A stretch of 64,000 nt of DNA from Pseudo-nitzschia pungens (lineage: Eukaryota; Bacillariophyta; Bacillariophyceae; Bacillariales; Bacillariaceae). The notes under the pieces are model-generated. The model was given only the letters and a program-made list of their open reading frames with translations, ran no database searches and had not been told where the DNA came from. Numbering within the stretch: position 1 is the first letter of the stretch; every line of letters begins with the position of its first letter. The stretch lies in contig CM074763.1 in the NCBI GenBank assembly GCA_037355855.1, positions 310,001-374,000 of the forward strand, in the 5' to 3' direction. Positions 1 through 11,184 of this stretch are shown here, piece by piece. A program made the translations under genes and the position numbers.

Positions 1-38
1 CCTTGAATCTGACGACACGAAGAATCCAACGACGATGA

Positions 39-704
39 GTTCCATTTGGAAAGTTTTCCAGATTTCCACTCGCTCGCCTCTGGCAGCCTGATCATATGGT
101 GGAAACAGTTCTGTTTCCCCTGTTGGTGAAGGTTGGTGACAACAATCAACAGTCTGCTTCCAGCGAAGCTTTGTTGGAAGTATGGGACTTGGCTGCCGGG
201 GCTGGTCGAGACGTGGCCTTCCTCGCCGAAGAACTACTCGCAGTCGAGAAGCCGTTTCGGATCATAGCCGTAGATCATAGATACAACGACAAAGAGACAA
301 AGATTGTCAACGATTTTTGGGATCGCAGAGGGATTGGAGAACAAACCGGCAGTCTCAAGCTTAATCTTTCCCAATGGAAGACCCTGGAGGCAGCGATGGC
401 TTCTGCCCTGACACAGAACCGGGTCGCGGCAATGTTTTGCGTTCGATTTTGGAAACCAGATCTAGTGAATGCTATAGCAAAAAGCAAGTCAATGCCTTCC
501 GGAGTCTTGTTCGCACTCTCGCATTTCTGCAAACCATCGTTGGGTGCGCCTTGGAATTTTGACCATCCCAGTGAGAAAACCGTTCTTGAACGAAGTCAAC
601 TCCACGACCTCTTTGAAACGGAATGGGATATCCTTCATGATGAAATTGCAACAGACTCCGATCACGGGCGAACCATGGTTCATTTTGTAGCGAGGCGGAA
701 ATAG
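39..704 (+). CDS. SAM-dependent methyltransferase, 3' exon (5' end outside or upstream of an intron)
   Basis: The frame is open from base 39 to a TAG at 702-704, with an in-frame stop at 36-38, so the ATG at 96 is probably not the true start. An AG at 38-39 could be an acceptor, and the codons before the ATG read RLWQPDHMVE, which continues sensibly into the ORF. A glycine-rich motif I (DLAAGAGRDVAFLAEEL) followed by an acidic strand end (IIAVDHRY) is typical of class I methyltransferases. The C-terminal segments SHFCKP, HPSEKTVLER and DHGRTMVHFVARR resemble methyltransferases that are often fused to a rhodanese domain; if such a domain exists here it lies before the window. The substrate is unknown. 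Methyltransferase fold is likely; exact family is inference. Confidence 0.6.
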   Translation, partial: VPFGKFSRFPLARLWQPDHMVETVLFPLLVKVGDNNQQSASSEALLEVWDLAAGAGRDVAFLAEELLAVEKPFRIIAVDHRYNDKETKIVNDFWDRRGIGEQTGSLKLNLSQWKTLEAAMASALTQNRVAAMFCVRFWKPDLVNAIAKSKSMPSGVLFALSHFCKPSLGAPWNFDHPSEKTVLERSQLHDLFETEWDILHDEIATDSDHGRTMVHFVARRK

Positions 705-1829
705 TTTACAACAGAAACGATCCATGTTCATTCCGATTTTCTTCATTTTGAATCCAAACTACAATAGATTCCAACTACGAAACTGTTTTCTGAACTACCC
801 ATAGATCCACATCGTCGGAGAAAATGTGGATGCACCTGTTTTTTACCCTTCTGTGAACTCCATAAATTCGATCTGTCTTCCATTGCAGCAACGGATGGCA
901 GCGGAGGGAAGTTTTGAACCGAGTCCTCACCCATTGGAACTTGGCCGTATTGAGCTCGTCAAGTGGACAGCATTCAACGGGGACATCTTAAAAAGGTGGA
1001 GTAAGTCACCGACTTCGAGGATGCGATACGTGATGTGAAGATGGGGGCTTAAAACGACAGCAAAACTAGATCATGTTCACACCACCATGATGATCCATTT
1101 GATATATTATCTGTCAGATGTGAATCAATGTTTCAGACGTTGAAGAGCTTCTTACCTATGCTATGTAAAGGGTGAAATCAAGCTACATTATGGATGCACA
1201 TGAAGCATTCATGTCAAACGACATATCTTCTCTCAACTGAAGGGTCAAACCCACAGCCAAGATATTTCACCGAGTCTATTTTTGATACCAAACGGCACAC
1301 AACTTCAAAATACAAGACCAAATACTAGTGCACACGAACACTATAGACCCAGCGTGCAAACCCCAAGGACTATGCAACTGGTACTCTACTAGTACTACTA
1401 AAAGGACTACTACTTCTTATTGAAGTCCTCCTCCTCCACCACCCCGTCACGCAATTCTTGCAACAAATTCGAGATAACTCTGCATTCAATGCACTTCTAT
1501 GAAACCAATCAAGCTGAGAATAAGAAACATTTTCACTAGGATGCCGTTGGTGAATGAATCATTTCATTCAGATTGATGAACCGTGAGTAGTATGTACGAG
1601 TAAGATTTACGGCGTGTTGTCGAGTCGTGTGCGAGGTCCCTAATAAATAAGACTACTAGGGATTGATGTCACTCCAATTCTCGGTACGAATAGCAGTCAC
1701 AGTTGTGGTCGTTGCTGGAGAAAAAATTTGAGAAGCGATGACCTCGTCTCAAAAAAATTCAACCGTTTCCTTTCTCATCAAGAAGAAAACTTCATTGTCA
1801 TTATTTGTTTCATTCACCAATTTGCATTG
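705..1829. other. Spacer and 5' leader with one exon-like island
   Basis: No convincing complete gene is visible. Bases 890-1003 lie between a pyrimidine-rich TTCCATTGCAG acceptor-like end and a GTAAGT donor-like end, and are open in the frame that reads HPLELGRIELVKWTAFNGDILKRW; this could be one exon of an unrecognised gene. Around 1385-1420 are TACTAGTACTACTA words that recur in other spacers. An upstream ATG at 1738 opens a short uORF that ends before the next gene's start. Confidence 0.35.
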
Positions 1830-3131
1830 ATGTATTCTAAGAAGATGGTGATTCTGACCGGCACCACTGATTTCACGACTGAAAACGAAAGTCTGACTTC
1901 TGAAGTTCAAAAGCGGACCACAACGAGTTCAGAAGATGAGACGCAGGAAGTCCTGGCGACGAAAAAAGCCAAAGTGACACACATAGTTGCAGATGAGCGA
2001 AACGAGAAGGAACCGGAATTATATAGCGAGAAGAACGAGGACGAAAACAATAATGCCGAATGGGATTCTGGGAATGGCGATGGCTGCATTACGGACGTTG
2101 GCCTGCCGTTTCCTTCCGTAATCTGTCATTCGGGCGCGAAAGATGAAGGGTATCCGAGTATTCCTTCCCAAATATTGAATACAACGAATTCTTGTAATTT
2201 TGATAGTTCTGCACGTGACGATCGATCCCAGCTTAGGGAATACATGCGTATCTTGTGGGAAAATATCGAATTTTTTGAGGTGTAAGTGCCATGACGAGGT
2301 CGATGACTGCCGCAAGTTCCCTGATTTACACATTCGTTTACCCGTTGTCTTCTGCGCTTCGCGCTCAATAAGTATAGGAGTTCGGATGATATTTCGTTAC
2401 ACAAGACACGAAGTCGATACAACAATTCTATAAAGTTTTGCGGACAAGTGGGCATACGTTGCCGCCATTGTGCTCTTCTTCCTAGCGAATCTCGACATCG
2501 GTCCCACGTTGTATTCCCGAGGAAACTCGACACGATCCACAAACATTTGAATAACAAGTTACGAGCTCATTTTGTCAGCTCGTGCTCTTTGATTCCTGCA
2601 GGCATCGGCTCCATTCTCAACGCGTTCAAGCAATTATTCAAGAAGCGTGGACGATCGTTTAAGAGTAAAGATCTATGGGTACAGTGGGCGAAAAATCTTG
2701 GTGTGGTTGAAACCAAAAAGGGACTCAAATTTCTACGTTCATTCTCATCTCAAGAAAAGAAAGAAAAAAACACCATAGATTCTCGATTGAAACCAACGTC
2801 TAGTGCCGAGGCCAAGCTTTCTGCTTCAAGTGTGGAATTATCAATTGGATCGGGCGCGAAATCTCATCGTATCGATCCTCAGCAAACGACGACAGAATTT
2901 TCAATGTCAGAAAGATGTGTATCGAGTGAAAATATCTTAACACCAAACAATCGTGACAAGCTAGTTTTCGATAAGATCACGTTTCATCAAACAATGAATG
3001 AATATTATGAAAGCTTATCTGCCTCCCAAAAGGAACTTCTTATCGGCCAACATCATTCTTTCGAAGACCCTTCGTCTTCAGAGCAGCGGCATACCCCCGA
3101 ATCACTCCTACCCTTATGTGATTCCAAATGA
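1830..3131 (+). CDS. CxxC...HxxxxC putative zinc-binding protein of the diatom type
   Basis: Two exons: 1830-2279 and 2436-3131. The intron uses GTGTAAGT at the 5' end and ATAAAG at the 3' end; both exons are whole codons (450 and 696 bases), giving 381 residues. The joined region reads FCGQVGIRCRHCA, then a SHVVFPRKLDTIHKHLNNKL stretch, then HFVSSC: a Cys-x2-Cys ... His-x4-Cys arrangement that I know from many unannotated diatom proteins. The N-terminal half is acidic and Ser/Thr-rich with a basic TKKAKV patch, and the C-terminal part is low complexity and Ser-rich. Metal binding and nuclear location are inference. The start is the first in-frame ATG; 1845 is the alternative. The intron call rests on restoring the GQVGIRC motif. 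Confidence 0.6.
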
Positions 3132-3492
3132 TATCTTTACTCCAGAAATCATGACCGATCACGAGGGAGACAGATGGCATCTCCAAAATGAATACGCCTA
3201 CACGTGCATACGCATAGGTAGGCAGAACAAAAGCGACACAGAGTGTGTACCAACTTGAGACCATTCCTTTGCTGTGTTGTGACAGTTTGACCATCGGCTA
3301 CGGCAAGATTCTTGATTGAAAACTGAAGAATGGATGGATTTGATCGTGATGGCAGCTACAGAATAGACCCAGGATTTTTGGTAATTTGTCAAAAAGGCAT
3401 TCTTGGGGACCACGGCAGTGGTACGACTTTTAGTAAAATGCTAATACTAAGTATTATTACTACTAGTACTAGTAACTACTGGCGATACACTA

Positions 3493-3528
3493 GTAGTAGC
3501 TTGTAGTGCGGTAGTAGCTTGTAGTGCA
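3493..3528. repeat. Tandem 18-base duplication
   Basis: Two adjacent copies of GTAGTAGCTTGTAGTGCG; the second differs only in its last base. Confidence 0.85.
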
Positions 3529-5053
3529 GCACTCTGTTAGGAAGTACTACTAGGAAGAAAATTCTGGTCACGTCATCAAGAACAAAGTGACTGGTATGAT
3601 AGGACGACTGCTGACTTACAGAATAAACCTGCTTATCAATGGGTAAAGGTGAAAGTAGTGTTGGTAATGAAAATACAAGATGGTGACCCAGCAACCGTGA
3701 TTGCTCTGAATGAAAAATCATTCTTCTCCTTCCACAAGCTAATAAACAGAACAATGCACCAGAGTTTGGGTCCTTCCAATGATTTGGAGAGGATGCCTTC
3801 TTGCTGTTGGTGGTGTTTCCCACTTGTTCTAGTACCACGCGACTAAGCAAGCGCCTGATCACCATGCTGGTACTAATGATTGCATCGGAGAACACAAGAA
3901 GAACAAGAATCTCTCAGCTCCTCGTTGATTACGACGACCATGCTTTAAAGACTCCTGTATTCTGATTCAACATACATCATCAGAAAGAACACTGCGGTAC
4001 GCTACTAGTAATACTCTAAGCACTAGTACGAAGAATAAGAAAGAAGAGAACTGCTGGTGTAAAAGAGTGTTAAAGACGCGGAAACTTGAGAACGAAAAGA
4101 ATATTTCCTGTACTACTACTATTACTAGTAAAGTAAGGTTAATGTTTTGAAAAAATAGGAATAATACGGTAATTAACCTTCGTAACTTCGAAAGCACTCT
4201 GCAGAAGACGGCCAAGTCGTAGTAAGTGTAAGAGTACAAGTAATTATCGTTTGAATCTCACTAGTTTCCTCACTTCACACCTAGCAGAAGTCGAGAAGGC
4301 TCTGTGCCCATCGTAAGGCCATACTTCCAAAAGCAGTAGTCCTAGTACGAGTTACGTGACACTGTTTTATCACTTGACGAAAATTCTTCTTCAAGACGCA
4401 TACAGAACTATTTTCAACGAAAAAATCTTTCTCCGGCATTCGCATGACCCAAGAAAGTAATTAGCATTCCCCTCCAGTAGTACAAATAACCTTAGTCCTC
4501 TTACGCGTAACACTGTAACGAGTAACGAGTGAGTCCTGCTTCAATAAACAGCGGGATTCATGTAAGGTTCTTACCGTCATTACTCGTAAATTACTCGTCC
4601 CCAGGACAACTGTCGCATGCCTTGATTTTCACATTCCAGCACGTGAATCTGGTCCCAGTACTCGTACTAAAATACAGTGCTGCTGTTCTACGGTAAGGTT
4701 AACCTTGCTAGAGAGACAACAAAGAGATCCCGGGAACGAAGAGGATCGCGCGGGAGACATCATGTTACTTACGAGTAGAAAATGAACCTTAGATTGCCTG
4801 AGCGGTATTTTGTTGCTATTATTTTTTTTCCTTCTCATAAATCGTACCGTACTTTTTCCTTCCTTTGTGCTGCCTACCTCACCGCAAGTTACCACGTGCC
4901 ACTACTTCTCGCTAGAAGGAAGATCTGTATTTTTCCCAACAGTTCACTACCGAACTGACCAAGACACATTTCAGAGATTGCCCGAGAGTGTGATTAACAC
5001 CTAAGATCTTACTCGTACAACATCTTTGCCGTCGAATCGCAAGACTTACACAT

Positions 5054-5075
5054 ATTATATAATTATAATATTATT
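5054..5075 (+). promoter_or_regulatory. TATA-like AT block upstream of the C2 gene
   Basis: A run of T and A containing TATATAATTATAA lies about 60-80 bases before the ATG at 5135. It may be a core promoter element or just AT-rich leader. Confidence 0.25.
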
Positions 5076-5134
5076 ATCTTATTGCTGTGACGCAAAGAGT
5101 CGACAACCGATCAAAACTCTCTGTTGACTATACA

Positions 5135-5752
5135 ATGGCTCCCCCTCCCAAAAGATTCATCAAGAACAGTCATGGCGTCAACGTCTTGAATCCGAAGTAT
5201 GTCGCGTGGAAAAAGAAGGGCGGAAAGAGAGGACCACCGCCACCGCGAGAACCTCCCATCGAGCGAATGATTGTCTCGATCGAGGTTCTGGAGGGGAAGG
5301 ATTTGGTGGCGATGGATCGCAAGGGTCTCTTTGGGAAAAAAACGTCCTCGGATCCCTACGTGAAGGTAGTTTTGGAGTGCACCCCGCCTCCCTCCAAGAT
5401 GCCGGTTCGAAGCAGACACCACAGCACCGTGCAGAAAATCAAAATTGGGAAAACAGATGTGGTCCATAAAAATCTCAATCCCAAGTGGAATAAAACCATC
5501 AATACCGCCATTCCCTACAATCGAATGAACGAGAAACTCCAACTCGTTTTCCATGTGTTTGACGAGGACTTACTGAGCGCGGACGATTCCATGGGGAGCT
5601 TTGCGTTTCCCCCCCTCGAGTGGAAGGACAGCAAGGGGAAGGCCACCTGGTACGAAATTCCCAAGGGTTCCGCCAAGAAGGTTTCGGGGAGCATTCGGAT
5701 CTCGCTCGAAACACGCCTGGTGCGCATGCAGGGAATGAGTACCTACTGCTGA
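5135..5752 (+). CDS. C2-domain protein
   Basis: A single-exon gene of 205 residues; the ATG at 5135 is the first in the frame. After a basic, proline-rich head (about residues 1-45) comes a C2-like fold at about 48-190: IVSIEVLEGKDLVAMDRKG opens the first strand, SDPYVKVVLE carries the usual calcium-loop Asp-Pro-Tyr, NPKWNKT is the classic second-loop motif, and VFDEDLLSADDSMG supplies the acidic third loop. The acidic residues expected for calcium and phospholipid binding are therefore present. There is no signal peptide or membrane span, so a cytosolic protein recruited to membranes is the likely picture. No partner is evident and the flanking spacers are long. Confidence 0.85.
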   Translation: MAPPPKRFIKNSHGVNVLNPKYVAWKKKGGKRGPPPPREPPIERMIVSIEVLEGKDLVAMDRKGLFGKKTSSDPYVKVVLECTPPPSKMPVRSRHHSTVQKIKIGKTDVVHKNLNPKWNKTINTAIPYNRMNEKLQLVFHVFDEDLLSADDSMGSFAFPPLEWKDSKGKATWYEIPKGSAKKVSGSIRISLETRLVRMQGMSTYC

Positions 5753-6423
5753 GCAACCGCGACCCGATGGGAAAAATTCGGCGGTCGCTGTTTCGCCACT
5801 GCGACGAAACGCGAACCGAACCGAAGCGAACCCACGAAACGATGATCCGCGCAATGGTGGTGTGGTGTGGTGTGTAGAAGAAGATGCCACGAATTCTGTT
5901 TCGGCGTTGTTTGTTTTTGGCGAGATTGCCTTTGACTATGTTAGTTACTTTGTTCAGAACGAACTGGTTTGGTCTAGTTTCCGCAAAGATCGCAATCAGA
6001 AATCTAATCAATTTGTTAAATGTATCCTCTTTTCATTATTGTGTTATTATTCGTATTATTATTCGTCGCATGAGTACTGTACTGTTCGTCAAATGCGTCT
6101 AATGGCGACATGGCTTGCGTCGATTGAGCACAAAATTAAATTCATGGGTTCCGACGGAACGACCACCATTAGCTCCTTGCGGTCCCAAAGGGGCACACGT
6201 TCTCAATTGTTTCGTTTTTTTTTTAGAGTAAGCTAATCGTGTTGTGCAGGTGGCAAAAGAAGGTCGTACGACCTAGGAATTTCATCGTTGTCGTCGTCGG
6301 AAACGGCTTCTTTTTTTATCCACGAATGCGCACGTGTTGGATTCGTTCACTTCTCCATCCCAAAGGTATTCTCCAGTTCGAAGGTAAGTTGCTTTTGATC
6401 CGAACGCGGACCGCGAAAATTCG
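5753..6423. other. Convergent 3' region between C2 gene and protease gene
   Basis: This holds the 3' untranslated regions of the two converging genes. Open frames here are short, Tyr/Ser-rich and lack recognisable motifs, so nothing else is called. Confidence 0.5.
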
Positions 6424-9140
6424 CTATTGCGCGTTGGAGCTATCGTCTTTTCCCAGGCCGGGAATCCTAGATTTGCCGCTCCCGGTGGACAAAACATCCC
6501 GATTGCCTCTCGCCCCTCCGTCGGTATTGATCACGGGTCGCTTTGGCTTGATGCCCTTCTTCACCAGGTCGCGGACCTCGTCGCCGGTCAGCGTTTCGTA
6601 TTCCAGAAGCGTCTTGGCCAGCAGGTGGTGCTGCTTGGAATACCTGGTGAGCAGGTCCTTCGCCCGCTTGTACGAGGCGTCGGTCAGTTTTTTCACCTCG
6701 GTGTCGATCTTGTTGCGTGTCTCGTCCGAGGCGTGTTCCTGGCCGGTGGATCCGCCGTATCTTACGAGCCCGATTTCCTCGCTGAATCCAAACTTAGTGA
6801 CCATGTTGCGGGCGACGTTCGTGGCGTTGGCAATGTCGCTGGAGGCTCCCGAGGTCGTCTCTTCCTTTCCAAAAATGAGTTCCTCGGCGACTCGTCCACC
6901 CATGGCGACGTCCATGTTTGCTTTCATTTCCTTTAACGATTGTGACGTTTGGTCACCTTCCGGCAACATGGTGACCATTCCCAGCGATTGGCCACGAGGC
7001 ATGATGGTGGCCTTGTGAACTATAATGGTAAGGAAAACACGTAAGAAATCGAAAGAAGTAAGGAAAACACGCAAGAAATCGAACGAAGCGAAAGTGAGTC
7101 GCGCATCTCCGTTGCAGATTCATTCCACGGAGATTCCGGGGTGAAACGAAAAAAAAAAAAAAAAATCTCCACCGCATCGTTTGTTTGTACAGTACCGCAT
7201 TTATTTCTACCACAAGCACGTAACTTACTCGGCATGGCTCCCTCGGTCAACACCGCTACGAGCGCGTGTCCCGCCTCGTGATAGGCCGTGCACCGGGCGG
7301 TCTCCTTCGTGATGACAGCCGTCTTGCGCTCGGCTCCCATCAGGATCTTGTCCTTGGCGTACTCCAGAACCGCCATGGTGATGCTGGAGAGGCCGTCGAC
7401 GGAGGCCTTGAGGGCGGCCTGGTTCATCAGGTTGTAGAGCTCGGCCCCGCTGAATCCGGTCGTTCCCCGCGCAAGAATGTTCAGGTCCACGTCGGCGTCC
7501 AGCTTGGTTTTCTTGGCGTACATTTCCAGGATTTCCTTCCGGCCGCCGACGTCGGGGAGGGAGACCGTGATGTGCTTGTCGAATCGTCCCGGTCGCAAAA
7601 GGGCCTGGTCGAGGGATTCCATAAAGTTGGTCGCCCCAATGACGATGATTCCGTTGTTGTCCTCGAATCCGTCCATCTGCACCAGCAGCTCGTTGAGGGT
7701 CATCTTGAGCGCGGACTGGTCCTTGAGCTTTCGGGACCCACCGACGGCGTCGATCTCGTCGATGAATATTATGCACGGGGACTTTTTCTTGGCGGCCTCA
7801 AAGAGCTCCCGAACGCGCTTCGCACCGAGTCCGACGTAGACCTCCTCGAACTGACTCCCACTGCTGAAAAAGAAGGGCACTCCGGCTTCTCCGGCAATGG
7901 CCTTGGCCAGGAGTGTCTTTCCCGTACCGGGGGGTCCCGTCAGCAAGAGGCCACGGGGAAGCTTTCCTCCCAGCCGCGTAAATTTGGTCGGGTTTTCCAG
8001 GTACATGACGATTTCCTTGAGTTCCGCCAGGGCCTCGTCGACTCCCTTGACGTCGTCGAAGCTGACGTCGGAGGTGTCCTGCGCCTGCTGGATGTGCTTG
8101 GTCCCCGAGTTCATCCCGAGTCCGCGTCCCACACCCTTTTCGTCCAGCAGGGCCGAAATGGCGCTGACCACGACAAAGGCGATCAGCACCCGTCCCGTGA
8201 GCGAGATAATGGCCGATCGCGCCGAGGTCGGATTGTGCAGCTGGACGTAGAGCGGATTCTTGGGATCCAGCCCGCGGCCCGATCCGGCCGCCGCCAGACC
8301 ACCGGCGAACCCACCGGTGCCGCTGCCGCCCAGCATGGCCCGGGAGGATCCCGCGCCCGCCACACCGGCTGCGACAGCGGCGGGACCTCCGCTGGCCAGC
8401 AGGTTCATGACGCTCTGGACCTGCTCCTGCTTGGTCAGCTGGCGGTGGTCCTTCAGGAATTCCTGCAGGCTTTCCTCGTTCCACATGGTCGGATCCCGTT
8501 CCTGCAGCCTTGACAGCAAGTCCTCCATCTGGAACTGGTTGTACTTTCCGGTTTGCCCGATGGCCTGCAGGTACAGGGCGGCGATCCGCGGATCGATGGC
8601 AAGGTTTCGGAACATCTTGTTGCCGACTCGGTCCACGACGGCTTGCGGGTGGTTGCGCTGTAAAAGGCGATTGAGGAATTCGAACTGCGCGTTGGCATCG
8701 GAAGGCCTGGCATTGGCGGTGGCCTCCAGTCCCTTGAGCTGCAACATCTCGACCCGTTCGTTCAGGGCACCGACCATGTTGAAAAGCGAACGACGCTGGG
8801 GATGATGCGCATCGTAAAGTCGATGGTAATGGTTGCTGAGATTGCTGTTGCTGTTGATGATGCTGCTGTTTGCGTTGGTCTGGATCGTGATCGGACCGTT
8901 CGCCATCCACCGATTGGAATCGCTGCTGCTTCCGATCGCCGTTTGCAAGCGAGGGGATCTGTTCAAGCCAAACGAAACATTGATGGACGACAACAACCGT
9001 TTTTGGTGCAATTCTCGCAACTTTGGGAAATCCTGTGACGAAACAAAAGGAGGAATATTCATGGCATCGATCGAAAAACGAACCATGCGCTGTGAGAGTT
9101 TCTCAGGCAAATCAAATGGAATGTCCTCGACGCAAGGCAT
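6424..9140 (-). CDS. YME1: YME1-like i-AAA/FtsH mitochondrial metalloprotease
   Basis: Two exons on the minus strand, 9140-7229 and 7019-6424; the 209-base intron (GTAAGT...TATAG) joins AMP to [10 protein letters not shown] in phase, giving about 835 residues from the ATG at 9140. An N-domain precedes one membrane span ([17 protein letters not shown]). Then come Walker A ([13 protein letters not shown], about residue 398), the pore loop YVGLGAKR, Walker B (IIFIDEID), the arginine-finger region LLRPGRFD, and the zinc motif HEAGH (about 620). The single span, FVGxGA-type loop and C-terminus match i-AAA proteases, which work as hexamers on the intermembrane-space side of the inner membrane. In-frame ATGs also exist at 9245 and 9062. 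The 9150-9205 stretch is TTCGAATCG satellite, so I favour a start inside it; the segment after 9062 resembles a mitochondrial presequence. The intron holds a run of 17 T. Confidence 0.93.
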
Positions 9141-11184
9141 TACGCTTTCGTCTCGATTTGAATCGATTTGAATTCGAATTCGAATCGAATCGATTTGAAT
9201 CGAATGGAGATCGAAATGGAGATCGGCGATGGCGCATGGCGCCATTCCTCACGGTTTCGTTGTTCTGTCTGGCACGTACTCGATAGCTTCGATTTCCCGG
9301 GGTGAATTCGATATTGACTCATCGTGATTCGTCTCTGTTCGTATTCGCAATATTTTTTTTCCGCAATGGATACCGACACCGATTTCGATGGAATGTCAAT
9401 CAAACGAATTCGCGCTCGACCGACACAACACCAAAAAATCGACGTTCCAAACGAGTCCGGTAGTGCCTCGAACTTTCTGTTCGTTCGGGATGATTCTTCC
9501 TTTGTGCTTCCCACTACTCGACCGTCTTTGTTGTCTTTTCGATTGCAACTAGCACTGTTATTGATTATTGTAGTTGTTGCGCTTGGAATTCGTCAGTTTC
9601 GAGGGGACGGATGCTGTCCCAGTCACGAAACTCGTGGGAGATGCGAGGAATGATTCATTCTTCGATGCTTTTCTTTCTCGCACTCGTCGTGGTCGGTGCC
9701 GTTTTGGCGGCTTTCTACGGTGCGACAAGTGAGGTAAGTTAACAGTAAGGTTTTTACCTACTGCCACCGCAATGGCGTACCGGTAGCGAAAGTACGAATG
9801 AACTGGTACGAGTAAGCCTTTCAAGATTAATACTCGTAGTGGTAAGACTACGGTATGGTGAATTTTGTATCGGTTGACCGTCTTGGTTTCGAACAAAGAA
9901 GAACAAAATGGGGTGAATTCTGATAGGGCACCAAATCAAAATGGGGGATGATGCATCATCCTTCATCCCAACCATAAGGACAGGCATAACCTTACCGTAA
10001 ACCTTACCGGTATTACCGATCACCGATCAAAGTTCCGGACTTTGTGATTTCTAGTTGTTCAATCAAAAAACCCATTGCTTTGTTTTTTTGGATGGATGGA
10101 AAAAATAATGAGCCGAAATACTTGTTTGAAAAACAAAACAAACAAACAATAACAATCATAACAAGAATGATAACTCTGGTGATCTAGTAGTACTACTAGT
10201 AATCGTACAAAGCAATAGTAATGGCAGTACTAGTAGTACTAGTTGCATGATCTCCCACTGCTTCTTTGGGATATACAATTTCTACCAGTACTACTATTTT
10301 TTCATGATTCCTTCTTCTTCGTCTTGCTGCTGGTGGTGGTGGCTGGTGGTGGTGCTGCTGCTGGGAGGAGTCGAAGTATTCTTTTTTGTTCTTCTTGTTT
10401 GCTAATCATGTTTTGATGCACCATCATGATTGCACCGCAGTGCAAGTACAAAAGACTGATGCAAGCAACCAAACTTATACCTTTTTGGCAAGTTTTGAAT
10501 TTGTTGGCCAGCGCAATCATGCTCTATATCATGTTTCTTCTTTCACGGAAGAGGGAGCACGCCACAATCCACCAAATCGGTAGTAGAACGGGATTGCTGC
10601 TGTCACCAAACAACAAGTACTAGTACTAGTAGCTGCCACCCAGCAACAATGTATCATAATCACACGCATCATAATCATCACAGGCAATAAATCCCACTTC
10701 TTCTTGCTCCGGAAACCATAGAGTTGGAACTATCCAACTCGTCATCATGGCAACAACAGACGCAATATGGACAGAACTCACAGTCGCGTTGCTGATAGGC
10801 AACCCGTGGATCTGCTACTCCTATTCCCACAGGGCTCTTTCTTGGTTCACTTGGATCATGCAGACCAAGCGGAGCAGGAGAAATCGAGTCTCCATACGAG
10901 GACGAGGGTCACGAGAAAGAAAGGAAGAAAGAAGGTCAAGTCGCTATTACTATGCCAGTTACTGCTGCTGGAGCGACTAAATTCCATTCCATTCCATCAA
11001 TCGTGGTACTCTCCACTCCCCGGGTTTGCGCGTCTGCACCATCAGCTCTGGACGGTATGTGTACCCCGGGCATCGTGCCATGTGCCCGAGGTACACACAC
11101 ACAAGCCGAACGCACAAACTATATACCACTGTTTCCTACTTGGTGCGGGCGAGCAGCTACCGGAACAAACTATCCAATTGGGCT
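9141..11184. other. Spacer with TTCGA satellite and one small ORF
   Basis: Bases 9150-9205 are built from TTCGAATCG/TTTGAATCG units. Bases 10187-10245 and 10610-10635 hold TACTAGTA words. Open frames between 10386 and 11000 show no recognisable motif and are probably chance; a small candidate gene at 9366 is listed separately. Confidence 0.4.
9366..9653 (+). CDS. Hypothetical small membrane protein (3' end uncertain)
   Basis: From the ATG at 9366 the frame encodes 95 residues: a polar N-terminal half (MDTDTDFDG...) and a strong hydrophobic stretch, LLSFRLQLALLLIIVVVALG, at about residues 53-72. The frame then turns Cys/Arg-rich and stops. Directly after the hydrophobic stretch the +1 frame is open and reads DAVPVTKLVGDARNDSFFDAF, which looks more protein-like. 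It would be reached if the GGGG run at 9602-9605 were one base shorter, the same kind of discrepancy seen in other genes of this window. A further frame begins MIHSSMLFFLALVVVG and runs to a GTAAGT donor near 9734. I do not recognise a family. Confidence 0.3.
   Translation: MDTDTDFDGMSIKRIRARPTQHQKIDVPNESGSASNFLFVRDDSSFVLPTTRPSLLSFRLQLALLLIIVVVALGIRQFRGDGCCPSHETRGRCEE

Larger units (their letters stand above)
3132..5134. other. Long AT-rich spacer with short-word repeats
   Basis: About 2 kb without a credible gene; all open frames are short and unsupported. It is rich in TACTAG/CTAGTA/AGTACT words (for example 3446-3500, 4006-4030) and in CGAGTA, GTAAGG and ACTCGT words (4480-4600). The leader of the C2 gene lies at its right end. 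Confidence 0.5.

Noticed and set aside
3132..5134. Mobile element in the long spacer
   Set aside because: No terminal repeats, target duplication or transposase/reverse-transcriptase motif could be seen; only short words recur.
7266..8513. A 415-codon plus-strand frame opposite the YME1 gene
   Set aside because: It lies wholly antisense to the conserved AAA and protease domains and has no motif of its own.
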